This document shows positions 52,315-60,636 of a stretch of DNA of 64,000 bases, piece after piece. This stretch comes from Streptomyces nojiriensis. Its GTDB lineage: Bacteria > Actinomycetota > Actinomycetes > Streptomycetales > Streptomycetaceae. The position numbers were made by a program, and so were the translations under genes. The notes under the pieces are model-generated. The model did not search any database. It saw only the letters and a list, made by a program, of their open reading frames with translations, and was not told the origin of the DNA. Each line of letters opens with the position of its first letter. Within the stretch, counting starts at the first letter, position 1. The stretch covers positions 1,054,001 to 1,118,000 of the forward strand of contig NZ_CP071139.1 in assembly GCF_017639205.1 (NCBI RefSeq). Direction: 5' to 3'.

Positions 52315-53946
52315 ATGGAAGACAACGCCGATGTTCGCGTACCGGTTCTCGTCGTGGGCGGCTCCCTCGTGGGCCTGTCCACCTCGCTTTTCCTGAGCCG
52401 CCACGGAGTGAGGCACCTGCTGGTCGAGAAGCACTCCGGCACCTCCGCACACCCGCGGGGCCGTGGCATCAACGCCCGGACGATGGAGCTGTTCCGCACG
52501 GCAGGGGCGGAGCGCGCGATCCGCCGGGCGGCGTCCGTACTGGAGGGAAATCAGGGCATTCTGCAGGCCCGGTCGCTGACCGACGGCGACCACAACTGGC
52601 TGGTCAAGTCGATCGATCCGGCGGGTGCGCTGGCCCGGTTCAGCCCGACCGGCTGGTGTCTGTGCAGCCAGAACAACATCGAGCCGGTGCTGGCCGAACA
52701 GAGCCGTGAGCTGGGCGCGGACATCCGTTTCGCCACCGAGCTGATGAGCTTCGACCAGGACCCCACGGGGGTGAACGCCGTGGTGAAGGACCGGGAGACG
52801 GGCGAGCACATCACCGTGCGCGCCGACTTCCTGATCGCCGCGGACGGGCCGCGCAGTCCCGTCCGGGAACAGCTGCGGATCCCCCAGACGGGCAACGGCG
52901 AGCTGTTCCACAACGTGAGCGTCACGTTCCGCTCGGAGAAGCTCGTCGAGGTGCTGGGCGACCTGCGCTTCATCGTCTGCTACCTGATCCGCCCGGGGGC
53001 CGACGGAGCACTGCTGCCCGTGGACAACAAGACGCAGTGGGTCTTCCACGCCCCGTGGCACCCGGAGCAGGGCGAGACCCTGGAGGACTTCACCGACGAG
53101 CGGTGCGTGGACCAGATCCGCGACGCGATCGGCGTACCCGACCTGGACGTGCAGATCGGCGGCAAGGCCCCGTGGCATGCGGCCGAACGGGTGGCGCAGC
53201 GGTATTCGTCCGGACGGGTGTTCCTGGCCGGGGACGCGGCCCACGAGATGTCCCCCACCGGGGCGTTCGGCTCCAACACGGGGATCCAGGACGCGCACAA
53301 CCTGGCGTGGAAGATCGCCGCGGTACTGGACGGCTCGGCCGGCATCGGACTGCTCGACACCTACGAGGCCGAGCGGCTGCCGGTGGCGAGGGCCACCAGC
53401 GAGCGGGCGTCGGCCCGTTCGGCGGAACACAGCCACCCGGGGTACGCGCCGCCGCCCACCATGGGCGGCGGGCCGGGCAGCGGGGTCCTGACCACCGCCA
53501 TGGGCTACTGCTACCCGAAGGGCGCGCTCGTCGGCGGCGAGCCCGGACGGCCCGTCATCCCGGAGACCCTGCGACTGGCCGGCGACACCGGGACCCGGGC
53601 TCCGCACCTGTGGGTGACCCGGTCGGGTGAGCGGATCTCCACCCTGGACCTGTACGAGCGCTCCTTCGTGCTGCTCAGCGGTGCGGGGACGCCGTGGCAG
53701 GAGGCCGCGCAGCGGGTGGCCGGGCAACTGCGGGTGCGGCTGGAGGCCTACACCATCGGCTCCGGGCCGGGTGCGGACCTGGTCCAAGAGGGGCGCTCCG
53801 ACTGGACCGAGGTGCACGCGATGAGCGCCGAGGGCGCCGTGCTCGTACGGCCGGACGGATTCGTGGCCTGGCGCTCGGAGGGAGCCGTGGCCGATGCCCC
53901 GGCGACGCTGCGCGAGGTCCTCTCGACGGTGCTGCGCCGGGCGTGA
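52315..53946 (+). CDS. FAD-dependent aromatic hydroxylase (WhiE ORFVIII-like)
   Basis: A 543-residue flavoprotein monooxygenase: FAD loop VPVLVVGGSLVGLSTSLFLS, the PRGRGINARTMELFR segment, the DG motif LIAADGPRSPVREQL and the second FAD motif VFLAGDAAHEMSPTGAFG. It hydroxylates the aromatic pigment precursor with NAD(P)H and O2. Divergent orientation relative to the PKS operon matches whiE ORFVIII. GGAG is 11 nt before the ATG at 52315. A strong hairpin follows its stop. Confidence 0.93.
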   Translation: MEDNADVRVPVLVVGGSLVGLSTSLFLSRHGVRHLLVEKHSGTSAHPRGRGINARTMELFRTAGAERAIRRAASVLEGNQGILQARSLTDGDHNWLVKSIDPAGALARFSPTGWCLCSQNNIEPVLAEQSRELGADIRFATELMSFDQDPTGVNAVVKDRETGEHITVRADFLIAADGPRSPVREQLRIPQTGNGELFHNVSVTFRSEKLVEVLGDLRFIVCYLIRPGADGALLPVDNKTQWVFHAPWHPEQGETLEDFTDERCVDQIRDAIGVPDLDVQIGGKAPWHAAERVAQRYSSGRVFLAGDAAHEMSPTGAFGSNTGIQDAHNLAWKIAAVLDGSAGIGLLDTYEAERLPVARATSERASARSAEHSHPGYAPPPTMGGGPGSGVLTTAMGYCYPKGALVGGEPGRPVIPETLRLAGDTGTRAPHLWVTRSGERISTLDLYERSFVLLSGAGTPWQEAAQRVAGQLRVRLEAYTIGSGPGADLVQEGRSDWTEVHAMSAEGAVLVRPDGFVAWRSEGAVADAPATLREVLSTVLRRA

Positions 53947-53961
53947 CCACCTCGTCAACGG

Positions 53962-53991
53962 TTCCGCCGGCCGTGCGTGCGGCCGGCGGAA
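53962..53991. terminator. 12-bp hairpin between convergent genes
   Basis: TTCCGCCGGCCG (53962-53973) pairs perfectly with CGGCCGGCGGAA (53980-53991) across a 6-nt loop. It lies between the stops of the hydroxylase (53946) and the carboxylase epsilon gene (53997), and would stop transcription from both sides. Confidence 0.75.
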
Positions 53992-53996
53992 TCGGT

Positions 53997-54206
53997 TCAG
54001 CGGCAGGCCCAGCAACCTGCCCAGCAGCCCGCGGCCGGCACGGCGGTGCGCCGGCGGCCGGGCCCGGCGCCTCCGGCCTCGTCGCCGCCGCCGGAGGTCC
54101 GCCCGGCGTAACACGCGACGACGACCGCGATCGCGGCCAGTTCCTCGGGGGCGGCGACGCCCCGCTCCACACGCAGCAGGCTCGCTATCGGGACATCCTT
54201 CGACAT
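53997..54206 (-). CDS. accE: Acyl-CoA carboxylase epsilon subunit
   Basis: A 69-residue protein with the AccE signature: SLLRVERGVAAPEELAAIAV at the start and a Trp-containing end (CWAGCWACR). AccE stabilises the acetyl/propionyl-CoA carboxylase complex that makes malonyl-CoA. GAGG lies 8 nt before the ATG at 54206. No biotin carboxylase or carboxyltransferase gene is near, so it is an orphan copy, placed where it could serve the polyketide pathway by raising malonyl-CoA supply. Confidence 0.75.
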   Translation of the reverse strand: MSKDVPIASLLRVERGVAAPEELAAIAVVVACYAGRTSGGGDEAGGAGPGRRRTAVPAAGCWAGCWACR

Positions 54207-54418
54207 CGGCACGGCCTCTCTCACGGGGGCTGCGCGTGCGCCCGGTCGCATCGCGAGGGGCGGACCGGCTCGGCCCGGGCGGCACACGGGTGGCTCGGTG
54301 CGCCGACGGGACGTGTTCCGCGTGAGCGAACCGGCCTGCGGACTCCGGTGGAATCACCTGGAATCCTGTCGCGACCGACGCTACAAGAGCGTGCCGGGCA
54401 CGGCATTCCGGACCGGCC

Positions 54419-54652
54419 GTGGTGACCGGCCACCGGCCGCTGCTGTGCCGGGGCTGCGCCGGCAACCTGTACGCCGTCTGCACCATGGACCACGCGGGCG
54501 GGAAGGCGGGCCGGGACCCGGTCGGGCAGTGGGAGGTCGACCACGAGACGCCCGTGCCGTGCCCGCTGTCCGCTCTGCTGCCGCTGACCGGGACGGCGGC
54601 CTCCGTGCACGACCTGCCCGGCGCCGAGGAGGTGCTCGGTCCGCCGGTGTGA
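54419..54652 (+). CDS. Hypothetical protein, coding bias strong
   Basis: A 77-residue frame (GHRPLLCRGCAGNLYAVCTM, GQWEVDHETPVPCPLSALLP) with almost only G or C in third codon positions, so it is probably translated. GTG at 54419 or 54422 is the likely start, without a clear ribosome-binding site. CxxC and a third Cys might bind metal. No family is recognised. Confidence 0.4.
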   Translation: MVTGHRPLLCRGCAGNLYAVCTMDHAGGKAGRDPVGQWEVDHETPVPCPLSALLPLTGTAASVHDLPGAEEVLGPPV

Positions 54653-54811
54653 CCGGCGTACGGCGAGTTGGCCCGTACGGGTGAACGTCCCGCCGCCGGC
54701 CGTCGACCGGCGGCGGCAGGGGCCCGGTCGGCGGCCGTAGCGTCGCCCGGGCCCGGTCGCGTTCACTGATTGAACTCGCCCTGCCCGTAAATGCTGTGCC
54801 GGTTCAATCTC

Positions 54812-54873
54812 TTGACGGCCCGTGAGGGCGCGGAGGACAGTGTCCAGCGGCGTCGGCTTGAGAGCGCTCTCAA
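54812..54873 (+). promoter_or_regulatory. GH16 promoter with 16-bp palindromic operator
   Basis: TTGACG (54812-54817) and GACAGT (54836-54841) are 18 nt apart and give a start near 54848. Directly downstream lies the perfect palindrome TTGAGAGCGCTCTCAA (54858-54873), of the type bound by LacI-family sugar repressors such as CebR (TGGGAGCGCTCCCA). A second inverted repeat, GTTCA-N5-TGAAC, is at 54761-54775. The site would let a repressor block transcription of the glucanase until its sugar inducer is present. Confidence 0.6.
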
Positions 54874-54936
54874 TTCGCCTGACGCGCTGACCCTTCCCCC
54901 CGCACCGCGCCTCGGCGCGCTTCAGAGAGGGCACCC

Positions 54937-56379
54937 ATGCACGAGATATCCGGCAGGAAGCGGCCGACGGTCCGGCGGGCCGTCTTAGCCGCGCTCAGCA
55001 CGATCGCCGTGGTCGCGACGGCGGCCGCGGCCATCGTCCTGCCCGCGAACGCCGCGGCTCCCCCCGCACCGACCGGCTGGTCCCGGGTGTTCCTCGACGA
55101 CTTCGACGGCCCTGCGGGGTCCGGGGTGAACACCGCCGACTGGCAGTACACCACCGGCACCTCCTACCCGGGCGGACCCGCCAACTTCGGTACCGGCGAG
55201 ATCGAGACGATGACCGCCGACCCCGCCAACGTCTCCCTCGACGGCACGGGCAACCTGCGCATCACCCCGCGCCGGGACGCCGCCGGCCACTGGACGTCCG
55301 GCCGCGTCGAGACCCGGCGGGCCGACTTCGAACCCCCGGCGGGCGGCAAGCTCCGCTCGGAGGCCCGCATCCAGATGCCGAACGTGACGGGCCCGGCCGC
55401 CAAGGGCTACTGGCCGGCCTTCTGGATGCTCGGCGCCCCCTACCGGGGCAACTGGTGGAACTGGCCGGGCATCGGCGAGATCGACATCATGGAGAACGTC
55501 CAGGGCCTCAACAACGTCTGGGCGACCGTGCATTGCGGCACGAGTCCGGGCGGCCCCTGCAACGAGACCTCCGGGATCGGCGGCCAGCGCGTCTGCCCCG
55601 GCGCCACCTGCCAGGCGGGATTCCACACGTACGCCGTCGAGTGGGACCGCTCGACCGCGGTCGAGGAGATGCGCTTCTACGTCGACGGGTTCAACTTCCA
55701 TACGGTGCGCGCCGATCAGGTCGACGCGACGACCTGGACCAATGCCACGAACCACGGCTACTACATCATCCTGAACGTCGCCATGGGCGGCGGGTTCCCG
55801 GACGCCTTCGGCGGCGGCCCCGACGCGGGCACCCAGCCCGGACACGCGATGGTCGTCGACTACGTGACCGTCCTGCGGTCGACCGGCGGCACCACCCCGC
55901 CCACCACTCCCCCGACGACCCCGCCCACCACCCCGCCCACCACTCCGCCGACCACGCCGCCCGGTCACCGCGACGCGTACGCGGCGATCCAGGCCGAGTC
56001 GTACGACGCCCAGTCGGGCGTGATCAAGGAGAGCACCACGGACAGCGGCGGCGGCCAGAACCTCGCGGCGATCGGGAACGGCGACTGGGCGCTGTTCCGG
56101 GGTGTCGACTTCGGTTCCACCCCGGCCAGGCAGTTCTACGGGCGCGTGGCCGGCGGTGCGGCCGGCGGGGTCAGCGGGCTGGTCGAGGTACGGCTCGACG
56201 ACCCGGCCTCGGCCCCGGTCGGCAGCTTCTCGGTCGCGTCCACCGGCGGCTGGCAGAGCTGGCGCACGGTACCGGCGAACATCACCGCGGTCACGGGGAC
56301 GCACGACGTCTACCTGACTTTCACCAGCGGCCAGCCCGCCGACTTCGTGAACGTCAACTGGTTCGACTTCGGCCATTGA
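54937..56379 (+). CDS. Secreted GH16 beta-1,3-glucanase with CBM6-type domain
   Basis: A 480-residue exported glycoside hydrolase. The signal peptide covers about residues 1-40, then a GH16 domain with the catalytic GIGEIDIMEN (Glu181, Asp183, Glu186), then a Thr-Pro linker of repeated TPPT units (about 318-342), then a CBM6-like domain (AAIQAESYDAQSGVIKE, then GDWALFRGVDFG). It should cut laminarin-like beta-1,3-glucans and bind the polymer. Leu17 is TTA (54985-54987), predicting bldA control in addition to the LacI-type operator upstream. Confidence 0.92.
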   Translation: MHEISGRKRPTVRRAVLAALSTIAVVATAAAAIVLPANAAAPPAPTGWSRVFLDDFDGPAGSGVNTADWQYTTGTSYPGGPANFGTGEIETMTADPANVSLDGTGNLRITPRRDAAGHWTSGRVETRRADFEPPAGGKLRSEARIQMPNVTGPAAKGYWPAFWMLGAPYRGNWWNWPGIGEIDIMENVQGLNNVWATVHCGTSPGGPCNETSGIGGQRVCPGATCQAGFHTYAVEWDRSTAVEEMRFYVDGFNFHTVRADQVDATTWTNATNHGYYIILNVAMGGGFPDAFGGGPDAGTQPGHAMVVDYVTVLRSTGGTTPPTTPPTTPPTTPPTTPPTTPPGHRDAYAAIQAESYDAQSGVIKESTTDSGGGQNLAAIGNGDWALFRGVDFGSTPARQFYGRVAGGAAGGVSGLVEVRLDDPASAPVGSFSVASTGGWQSWRTVPANITAVTGTHDVYLTFTSGQPADFVNVNWFDFGH

Positions 56380-56387
56380 CACGCGGC

Positions 56388-56423
56388 GGCGCCGTCCCCG
56401 AGGAACTCCGCGCGGACGGCGCC
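56388..56423 (+). terminator. Hairpin after the GH16 gene
   Basis: GGCGCCGTCC (56388-56397) pairs exactly with GGACGGCGCC (56414-56423) across a 16-nt loop, starting 9 nt after the glucanase stop. No U-run follows, as is usual in Streptomyces. Confidence 0.5.
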
Positions 56424-56507
56424 GGGCGCGGCCCCGGTGGACGGCCGGGGCGCGCCGGGACAGGCTGGTGACCGACCGCAGCAGGAGGCCGCACCAGGAG
56501 GACAGCC

Positions 56508-57032
56508 ATGCCCGACGAGGAACCCCGCGAGGAACCCCGCGCCGAGCTGGACGCCCGGTACAGCGACGAGCGGGCGACGGCCGTGCCCTGGCGGGAGGCC
56601 GTCACCCGGCTGGCCGCGGCGGAGCTGTACTGGCTGACGACCGTGCGCCCCGACGCCCGGCCGCACGTCACCCCGCTGATCGGGGTCTGGGCGGACGGCG
56701 CGCTGCACTTCTGCACCGGGCCCCAGGAACGCAAGGCCAAGAACCTCCGCGCCAACCCGCACGTCGTCCTCACCACCGGCACCAACACCCTCCACGAGGG
56801 ATTCGACCTGGTCGTCGAGGGTGAGGCGGCCCGGGTCACGGATCCCGACCGGCTGCGCCGGCTCGCCGCCGCCTGGGAGGCGAAGTACGGCGCCGAGTGG
56901 CATTTCGAGGTGGGGAACGGTGTGTTCGTGAATCCCGACGCGGGCGAGGCGGTGGTCTTCGCGGTGCGCCCGGGCACCGCCTTCGGTTTCGGCAAGGGCG
57001 GCTACAGCCAGACGCGCTGGCTCTTCTCCTGA
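56508..57032 (+). CDS. Pyridoxamine 5'-phosphate oxidase-like (FMN/F420-binding) protein
   Basis: A 174-residue split-barrel flavin- or F420-binding protein (AELYWLTTVRPDARPHVTPL, HFCTGPQERKAKNLRANPHV, GFDLVVEGEAARVTDPDRL, GFGKGGYSQTRWLF). Relatives reduce or oxidise small molecules using F420 or FMN; the substrate here is unknown. AGGAGG lies 6-7 nt before the ATG. Confidence 0.88.
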   Translation: MPDEEPREEPRAELDARYSDERATAVPWREAVTRLAAAELYWLTTVRPDARPHVTPLIGVWADGALHFCTGPQERKAKNLRANPHVVLTTGTNTLHEGFDLVVEGEAARVTDPDRLRRLAAAWEAKYGAEWHFEVGNGVFVNPDAGEAVVFAVRPGTAFGFGKGGYSQTRWLFS

Positions 57033-57120
57033 CCCGCGGCCGCCGCGGACGGCCTGTCCCGCGAGAACCCCGACGTCGGCGGGGTTAGGCTCGGAGCAGG
57101 TCGCGAAGGGGATGGTGCGC

Positions 57121-57957
57121 ATGTGTCGCTGGCTCGCCTACTCGGGTTCGCCCATGCTCCTCGACACCGTGCTCTACCGGCCTGAGCACTCCCTGATCAA
57201 CCAGAGCCTGCGGGCCAAGATGGGTGCCGAACCGACCAATGGCGACGGTTTCGGCATCGGCTGGTACAGCGCGGACGGCGACGGCACCCCCGCGGTCTTC
57301 CGGGACGTCGGCCCGGCGTGGAGCAGCCGCAATCTGCAGGAGCTCGCCGCGCACGTCCGTTCGCCGCTGTTCTTCGCGCACGTCCGCGCCTCGACGGGGT
57401 CGGCCGTCCAGCAGTCCAACTGCCACCCTTTCCGCCACGGACGCTGGCTGTGGATGCACAACGGTGCCATCGCGGACTTCCACCGGCTGCAGCGCGATCT
57501 GTGCATGGCCGTCGACCCGGCACTGTTCCCGTCCATCGAGGGTTCCACGGATTCCGAGGTGATGTTCTACCTGGCGGTGACGTTCGGTCTCGACCAGGAC
57601 GCCCCGGGTGCGGTGGCCAGGATGGCGGGGTTCGTGGAGCGCCTCGGCAAGGAGCACGGCGTGGCGGAACCGCTCCAGATGACGGTGGCGGTGAGTGACG
57701 GCGTGCACGTGTGGGCCTTCCGCTACTCCAGCCAGGGAAAGTCCCGCTCGCTCTTCTACAGTTCCCGGGCCGAGACCGTGCGGCATCTGCACCCGGAGGT
57801 GCCCTACCTGCGGGAGGTCTCGGACGAGACCCGCCTCGTGGTGTCCGAGCCGCTCGGTGACCTGCCCGGCGTGTGGAACGAACTCCCGGAGAGCAGTTAC
57901 GCGGTGATCCCCTCCGGCCCCGACGGGGACTACCTCCCCTTCGTCCCCGAACTCTGA
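57121..57957 (+). CDS. Class II glutamine amidotransferase
   Basis: A 278-residue Ntn-hydrolase. The start is set at ATG 57121 because the protein then begins MCRWLAYSGSP, where removal of Met exposes the catalytic Cys. Further family segments are EPTNGDGFGIGWYS, FFAHVRASTGSAVQQSNCHP and RWLWMHNGAI. Such enzymes release ammonia from glutamine or cut gamma-glutamyl amides, as EgtC does. No partner ATP-using enzyme is next to it. Confidence 0.9.
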   Translation: MCRWLAYSGSPMLLDTVLYRPEHSLINQSLRAKMGAEPTNGDGFGIGWYSADGDGTPAVFRDVGPAWSSRNLQELAAHVRSPLFFAHVRASTGSAVQQSNCHPFRHGRWLWMHNGAIADFHRLQRDLCMAVDPALFPSIEGSTDSEVMFYLAVTFGLDQDAPGAVARMAGFVERLGKEHGVAEPLQMTVAVSDGVHVWAFRYSSQGKSRSLFYSSRAETVRHLHPEVPYLREVSDETRLVVSEPLGDLPGVWNELPESSYAVIPSGPDGDYLPFVPEL

Positions 57958-57976
57958 CCGCCGCCCGCCCTCCGGG

Positions 57977-58861
57977 TCATGCGTCCAGGGGGCGCCAGGC
58001 CGGGCCGTCCCCGTCCTGCCGGACGTGTCCGAACACCACGTCGGCGAAGTGGACGCCGAAGCCGATGGTGCCGGGCTCCGCCAGCTCGGCGACGAGGCGG
58101 TGGCGGTGGCCGGCAGTGCGGTCGCCGTCGTGGTCGAAGCCCGAGGACCATGCGGGGTGGTCGATCTGGAGGGGCGAGTGCACGGCGTCCCCGAAGGCGA
58201 TCAGACGGCGCCCGCCGCCGGTGATGACGTACTCGGCGTGTCCGACGGTGTGGCCGGGGGTGATCCGTACGCGCACGCCGGGGAAGACCTCCTCACCGTC
58301 CGTGACCGTACGTACGCGCGGTGCCAGGGCCGCGACCTGCTCGGCCATGCCCTGGGCCACCAGGAGGTCGCGGCGCTCCCATTCGGGCTCGGACACCAGG
58401 TACGCGGCGTGGGCGAAGGCCGGCCGGTCACCGCCGGGCGCGGGGTGACAGGCCCAGCCGAGGTGGTCGGCGTGGAGGTGGGTGAAGGCCACCGCCTCGA
58501 CGTCCTCGGGGCTGCGACCGAGTTCGGCCAGACTGCGCAGGAGCGCGCCGCCCTGGATCGTGGCGAGCGGGCCGTCCGGGGCCTCGTGCGCCTGCGGGCC
58601 GAAGCCCGCGTCGATCAGCAGGGCGCGGCCGCCGTGCTCCACGAGCAGTCCGCCGACGCTCCCCACCAGGTGGCCCGCGGGGTCCAGGTACTCGGGGTGC
58701 GCGGCCCACACCTCGTCGGTGCTGTCCTGGAGCAGCGACAGCGGTCGCAGCCGCACGTCGCCGTCCGGCACGTAGGACACCTTGGTGTCGCCCAGCCGTA
58801 TCGAGCGGATTCCCGCCGGACGGCGCAGTCGTACGTCCTGAGCCACTGTCATGTCGGCCAT
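57977..58861 (-). CDS. MBL-fold metallo-hydrolase
   Basis: A 294-residue metallo-beta-lactamase-fold hydrolase with the metal motif AFTHLHADHLGW, a second His in ITPGHTVGHAEY, an Asp in AFGDAVHSP and a final His in VFGHV. The N-terminus fits quorum-quenching or MlaC-like lactonase groups only loosely, so the substrate is open. It runs divergently from a MarR regulator with a palindrome between them and is probably its target. Confidence 0.9.
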   Translation of the reverse strand: MADMTVAQDVRLRRPAGIRSIRLGDTKVSYVPDGDVRLRPLSLLQDSTDEVWAAHPEYLDPAGHLVGSVGGLLVEHGGRALLIDAGFGPQAHEAPDGPLATIQGGALLRSLAELGRSPEDVEAVAFTHLHADHLGWACHPAPGGDRPAFAHAAYLVSEPEWERRDLLVAQGMAEQVAALAPRVRTVTDGEEVFPGVRVRITPGHTVGHAEYVITGGGRRLIAFGDAVHSPLQIDHPAWSSGFDHDGDRTAGHRHRLVAELAEPGTIGFGVHFADVVFGHVRQDGDGPAWRPLDA

Positions 58862-58929
58862 GGGTCATCTCCTGTGGATTGCCATCGGATCGCCGCGGTC
58901 CGCCGCGACGGTGATCACCATAAGCATCA

Positions 58930-58948
58930 AGTTCGAATCATTCAAGCT
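58930..58948. promoter_or_regulatory. Imperfect palindrome between MBL hydrolase and marR-type gene
   Basis: AGTTCGAAT-C-ATTCAAGCT matches its reverse complement at 7 of 9 positions per arm. It lies in an AT-rich 126-bp gap between the two divergent genes. Size and symmetry suit a MarR-family dimer, so it is a candidate operator for both promoters. Confidence 0.45.
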
Positions 58949-58987
58949 GTAAATATTTCGGCTTCACGGACTTGCTAGGGTGGTGGC

Positions 58988-59416
58988 ATGACGACGCCCC
59001 CGGAGCTGCAGGCCATCGCCGAGCGACAGCTGTGCGGCCTGGTGAACGGACTGGCCCAGCGGATCGCCGAGCACGTACGCGAGCGCGCCGCCACCCTGGG
59101 CCTCACCGCGTCACAGGCGACCGCGCTGCGGGAGATGAGCGGGCCGATGACCATGCGCGAGCTCGCCGAACGCATGAGCTGCGAGCCCTCCAACACCACC
59201 TTCGTCGTCGACAAGCTGGAGAAGCAGAGCCTGATCGAGCGCCATCCGCACCCCACCGACCGCCGCGCGAAGCAGCTCGTCCTCACCGCCGGGGGCGTCG
59301 CGCTGCGCGAGCGTCTCCTCGCGCTCCTCGCCGTGGACTCCCCGCTGTCGGGCCTCGCGCCGGACGAACAGCGCGTCCTGCGGGGCCTGCTGGAGCGGGC
59401 CGCCATCCGGCCGTAA
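58988..59416 (+). CDS. MarR-family transcriptional regulator
   Basis: A 142-residue winged-helix regulator (LTASQATALREMSGPMTMRE, LAERMSCEPSNTTFVVDKLE, RHPHPTDRRAKQLVLTAGG). MarR dimers repress until a small phenolic or oxidant is sensed. The promoter region is shared with the divergent MBL hydrolase gene. Confidence 0.92.
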   Translation: MTTPPELQAIAERQLCGLVNGLAQRIAEHVRERAATLGLTASQATALREMSGPMTMRELAERMSCEPSNTTFVVDKLEKQSLIERHPHPTDRRAKQLVLTAGGVALRERLLALLAVDSPLSGLAPDEQRVLRGLLERAAIRP

Positions 59417-59505
59417 CCCGCCGGTGGGGCAGCGACCCGGGGCGATCACCGGTTACCCTGCTGCCCGTCTAGGCCACCGCCCGTGGACACCGTGGAGGAA
59501 CATCC

Positions 59506-60558
59506 GTGACCGAGCCGCGTCCCGACAGCCGCCCCACCCTGGAGGCCGTCGCGGCGCACGCCGGGGTGTCCCGGGCCACCGCGTCCCGCGTGGTCAACGG
59601 CGGCGACGGGGTCCGCGCGCATCTGGTGGACCGGGTCCGTACGGCGATCCGCGTACTGGGGTACGTCCCCAACCACGCGGCCCGCACCCTCGTGACCCGG
59701 CGCACCGGAGCCGTCGCGGTGATCATCGCCGAGCCGGAGGTCCGGATCTTCTCGGACCCCTTCTTCTCGCGCCAGGTCCGCGGCATCGCCAAGGAGTTGA
59801 CCGCGCACGACACCCAGCTCGTCCTGCTCCTGGTCGAGGACCGCGGCGACTACGAGCGGATCGAGCGCTACCTGGCGGGCGGTCACGTCGACGGGGCCCT
59901 CGCCTTCTCCCTGCACACCGACGACCCGCTGCCCGCCATCACCCGCCGCATCGGCATGCCCACGGTCTACGGCGGCCGGCCCGGCTGGACCACCCGGACC
60001 GGGGAAGACGAGGGCGAGGGCGTGGCCTACGTGGACGCCGACAACCGCGGGGGCGCGCGGGAGGCCGTGCGCTATCTGCTGGCGCAGGGCCGGAGGCGGA
60101 TCGCGCACATCTCCGGCCCGCTCGACCAGACCTCGGCGGCCGACCGGCTGAGCGGCTACCGGGACGCGCTGGCGGCCGTCGGCCCGGAGCTGTTCGCCGA
60201 GGGGGACTTCACCCCGGCGGGCGGGGCCCGCGCGATGGCGGAACTGCTGGACCGGGACGCCGGTATCGACGCCGTCTTCGCCGGGAACGACCTGATGGCG
60301 ACCGGCGCCCTGCGCGTGCTGCGCGAGAGCGGCCGCACGGTGCCCGGGGACGTGGCGCTGGTCGGCTTCGACGACGCCGAACCGGTGGCGGAGAGCGCCG
60401 ACCCGCCGCTGACGACCGTACGCCAGGACATAGAGGGCATGGGCCGCCTGATGGCACGGCTGCTGATGCGCCGGCTGAACGGCGGTCCGGACGGGCGGCC
60501 GGCCGCGCCCGATCCGGTGATCACCGCCACGGCGCTGGTGCGGCGCGCCTCGGCCTGA
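59506..60558 (+). CDS. LacI-family transcriptional regulator
   Basis: A 350-residue repressor: helix-turn-helix with hinge (TLEAVAAHAGVSRATASRVV, LGYVPNHAARTLVTRR) and a periplasmic-binding-protein-like sugar domain (DVALVGFDDAEPVAESADPP, TTVRQDIEGMGRLMARLLM). GTG at 59506 follows GGAGG by 8 nt. It binds sugar and controls uptake or hydrolase genes. It might act on the TTGAGAGCGCTCTCAA site at 54858, but four genes lie between, so this is only a suggestion. Confidence 0.93.
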   Translation: MTEPRPDSRPTLEAVAAHAGVSRATASRVVNGGDGVRAHLVDRVRTAIRVLGYVPNHAARTLVTRRTGAVAVIIAEPEVRIFSDPFFSRQVRGIAKELTAHDTQLVLLLVEDRGDYERIERYLAGGHVDGALAFSLHTDDPLPAITRRIGMPTVYGGRPGWTTRTGEDEGEGVAYVDADNRGGAREAVRYLLAQGRRRIAHISGPLDQTSAADRLSGYRDALAAVGPELFAEGDFTPAGGARAMAELLDRDAGIDAVFAGNDLMATGALRVLRESGRTVPGDVALVGFDDAEPVAESADPPLTTVRQDIEGMGRLMARLLMRRLNGGPDGRPAAPDPVITATALVRRASA

Positions 60559-60578
60559 CCGGCACCGGACGCACCGCG

Positions 60579-60602
60579 GGGGCCCGCCGGTCGGCGGGCC
60601 CC
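60579..60602. terminator. GC-rich hairpin between convergent genes
   Basis: GGGGCCCGCC (60579-60588) pairs with GGCGGGCCCC (60593-60602) around GGTC. It lies between the stops of the LacI regulator and the DUF4360 gene and can terminate both. Confidence 0.7.
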
Positions 60603-60636
60603 TCAGAACGGGGAGTGGGCGCTGGGCGCTCCCGGA

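Noticed and set aside
55903..55970. Tandem repeat of TPPT-coding units, first thought to be a DNA repeat
   Set aside because: It is in frame and encodes the Thr-Pro linker between the GH16 and CBM6 domains.
60579..60602. Perfect GC palindrome considered as another mini-element
   Set aside because: It is short, has no CTAG borders or core match, and sits between convergent genes as a terminator would.
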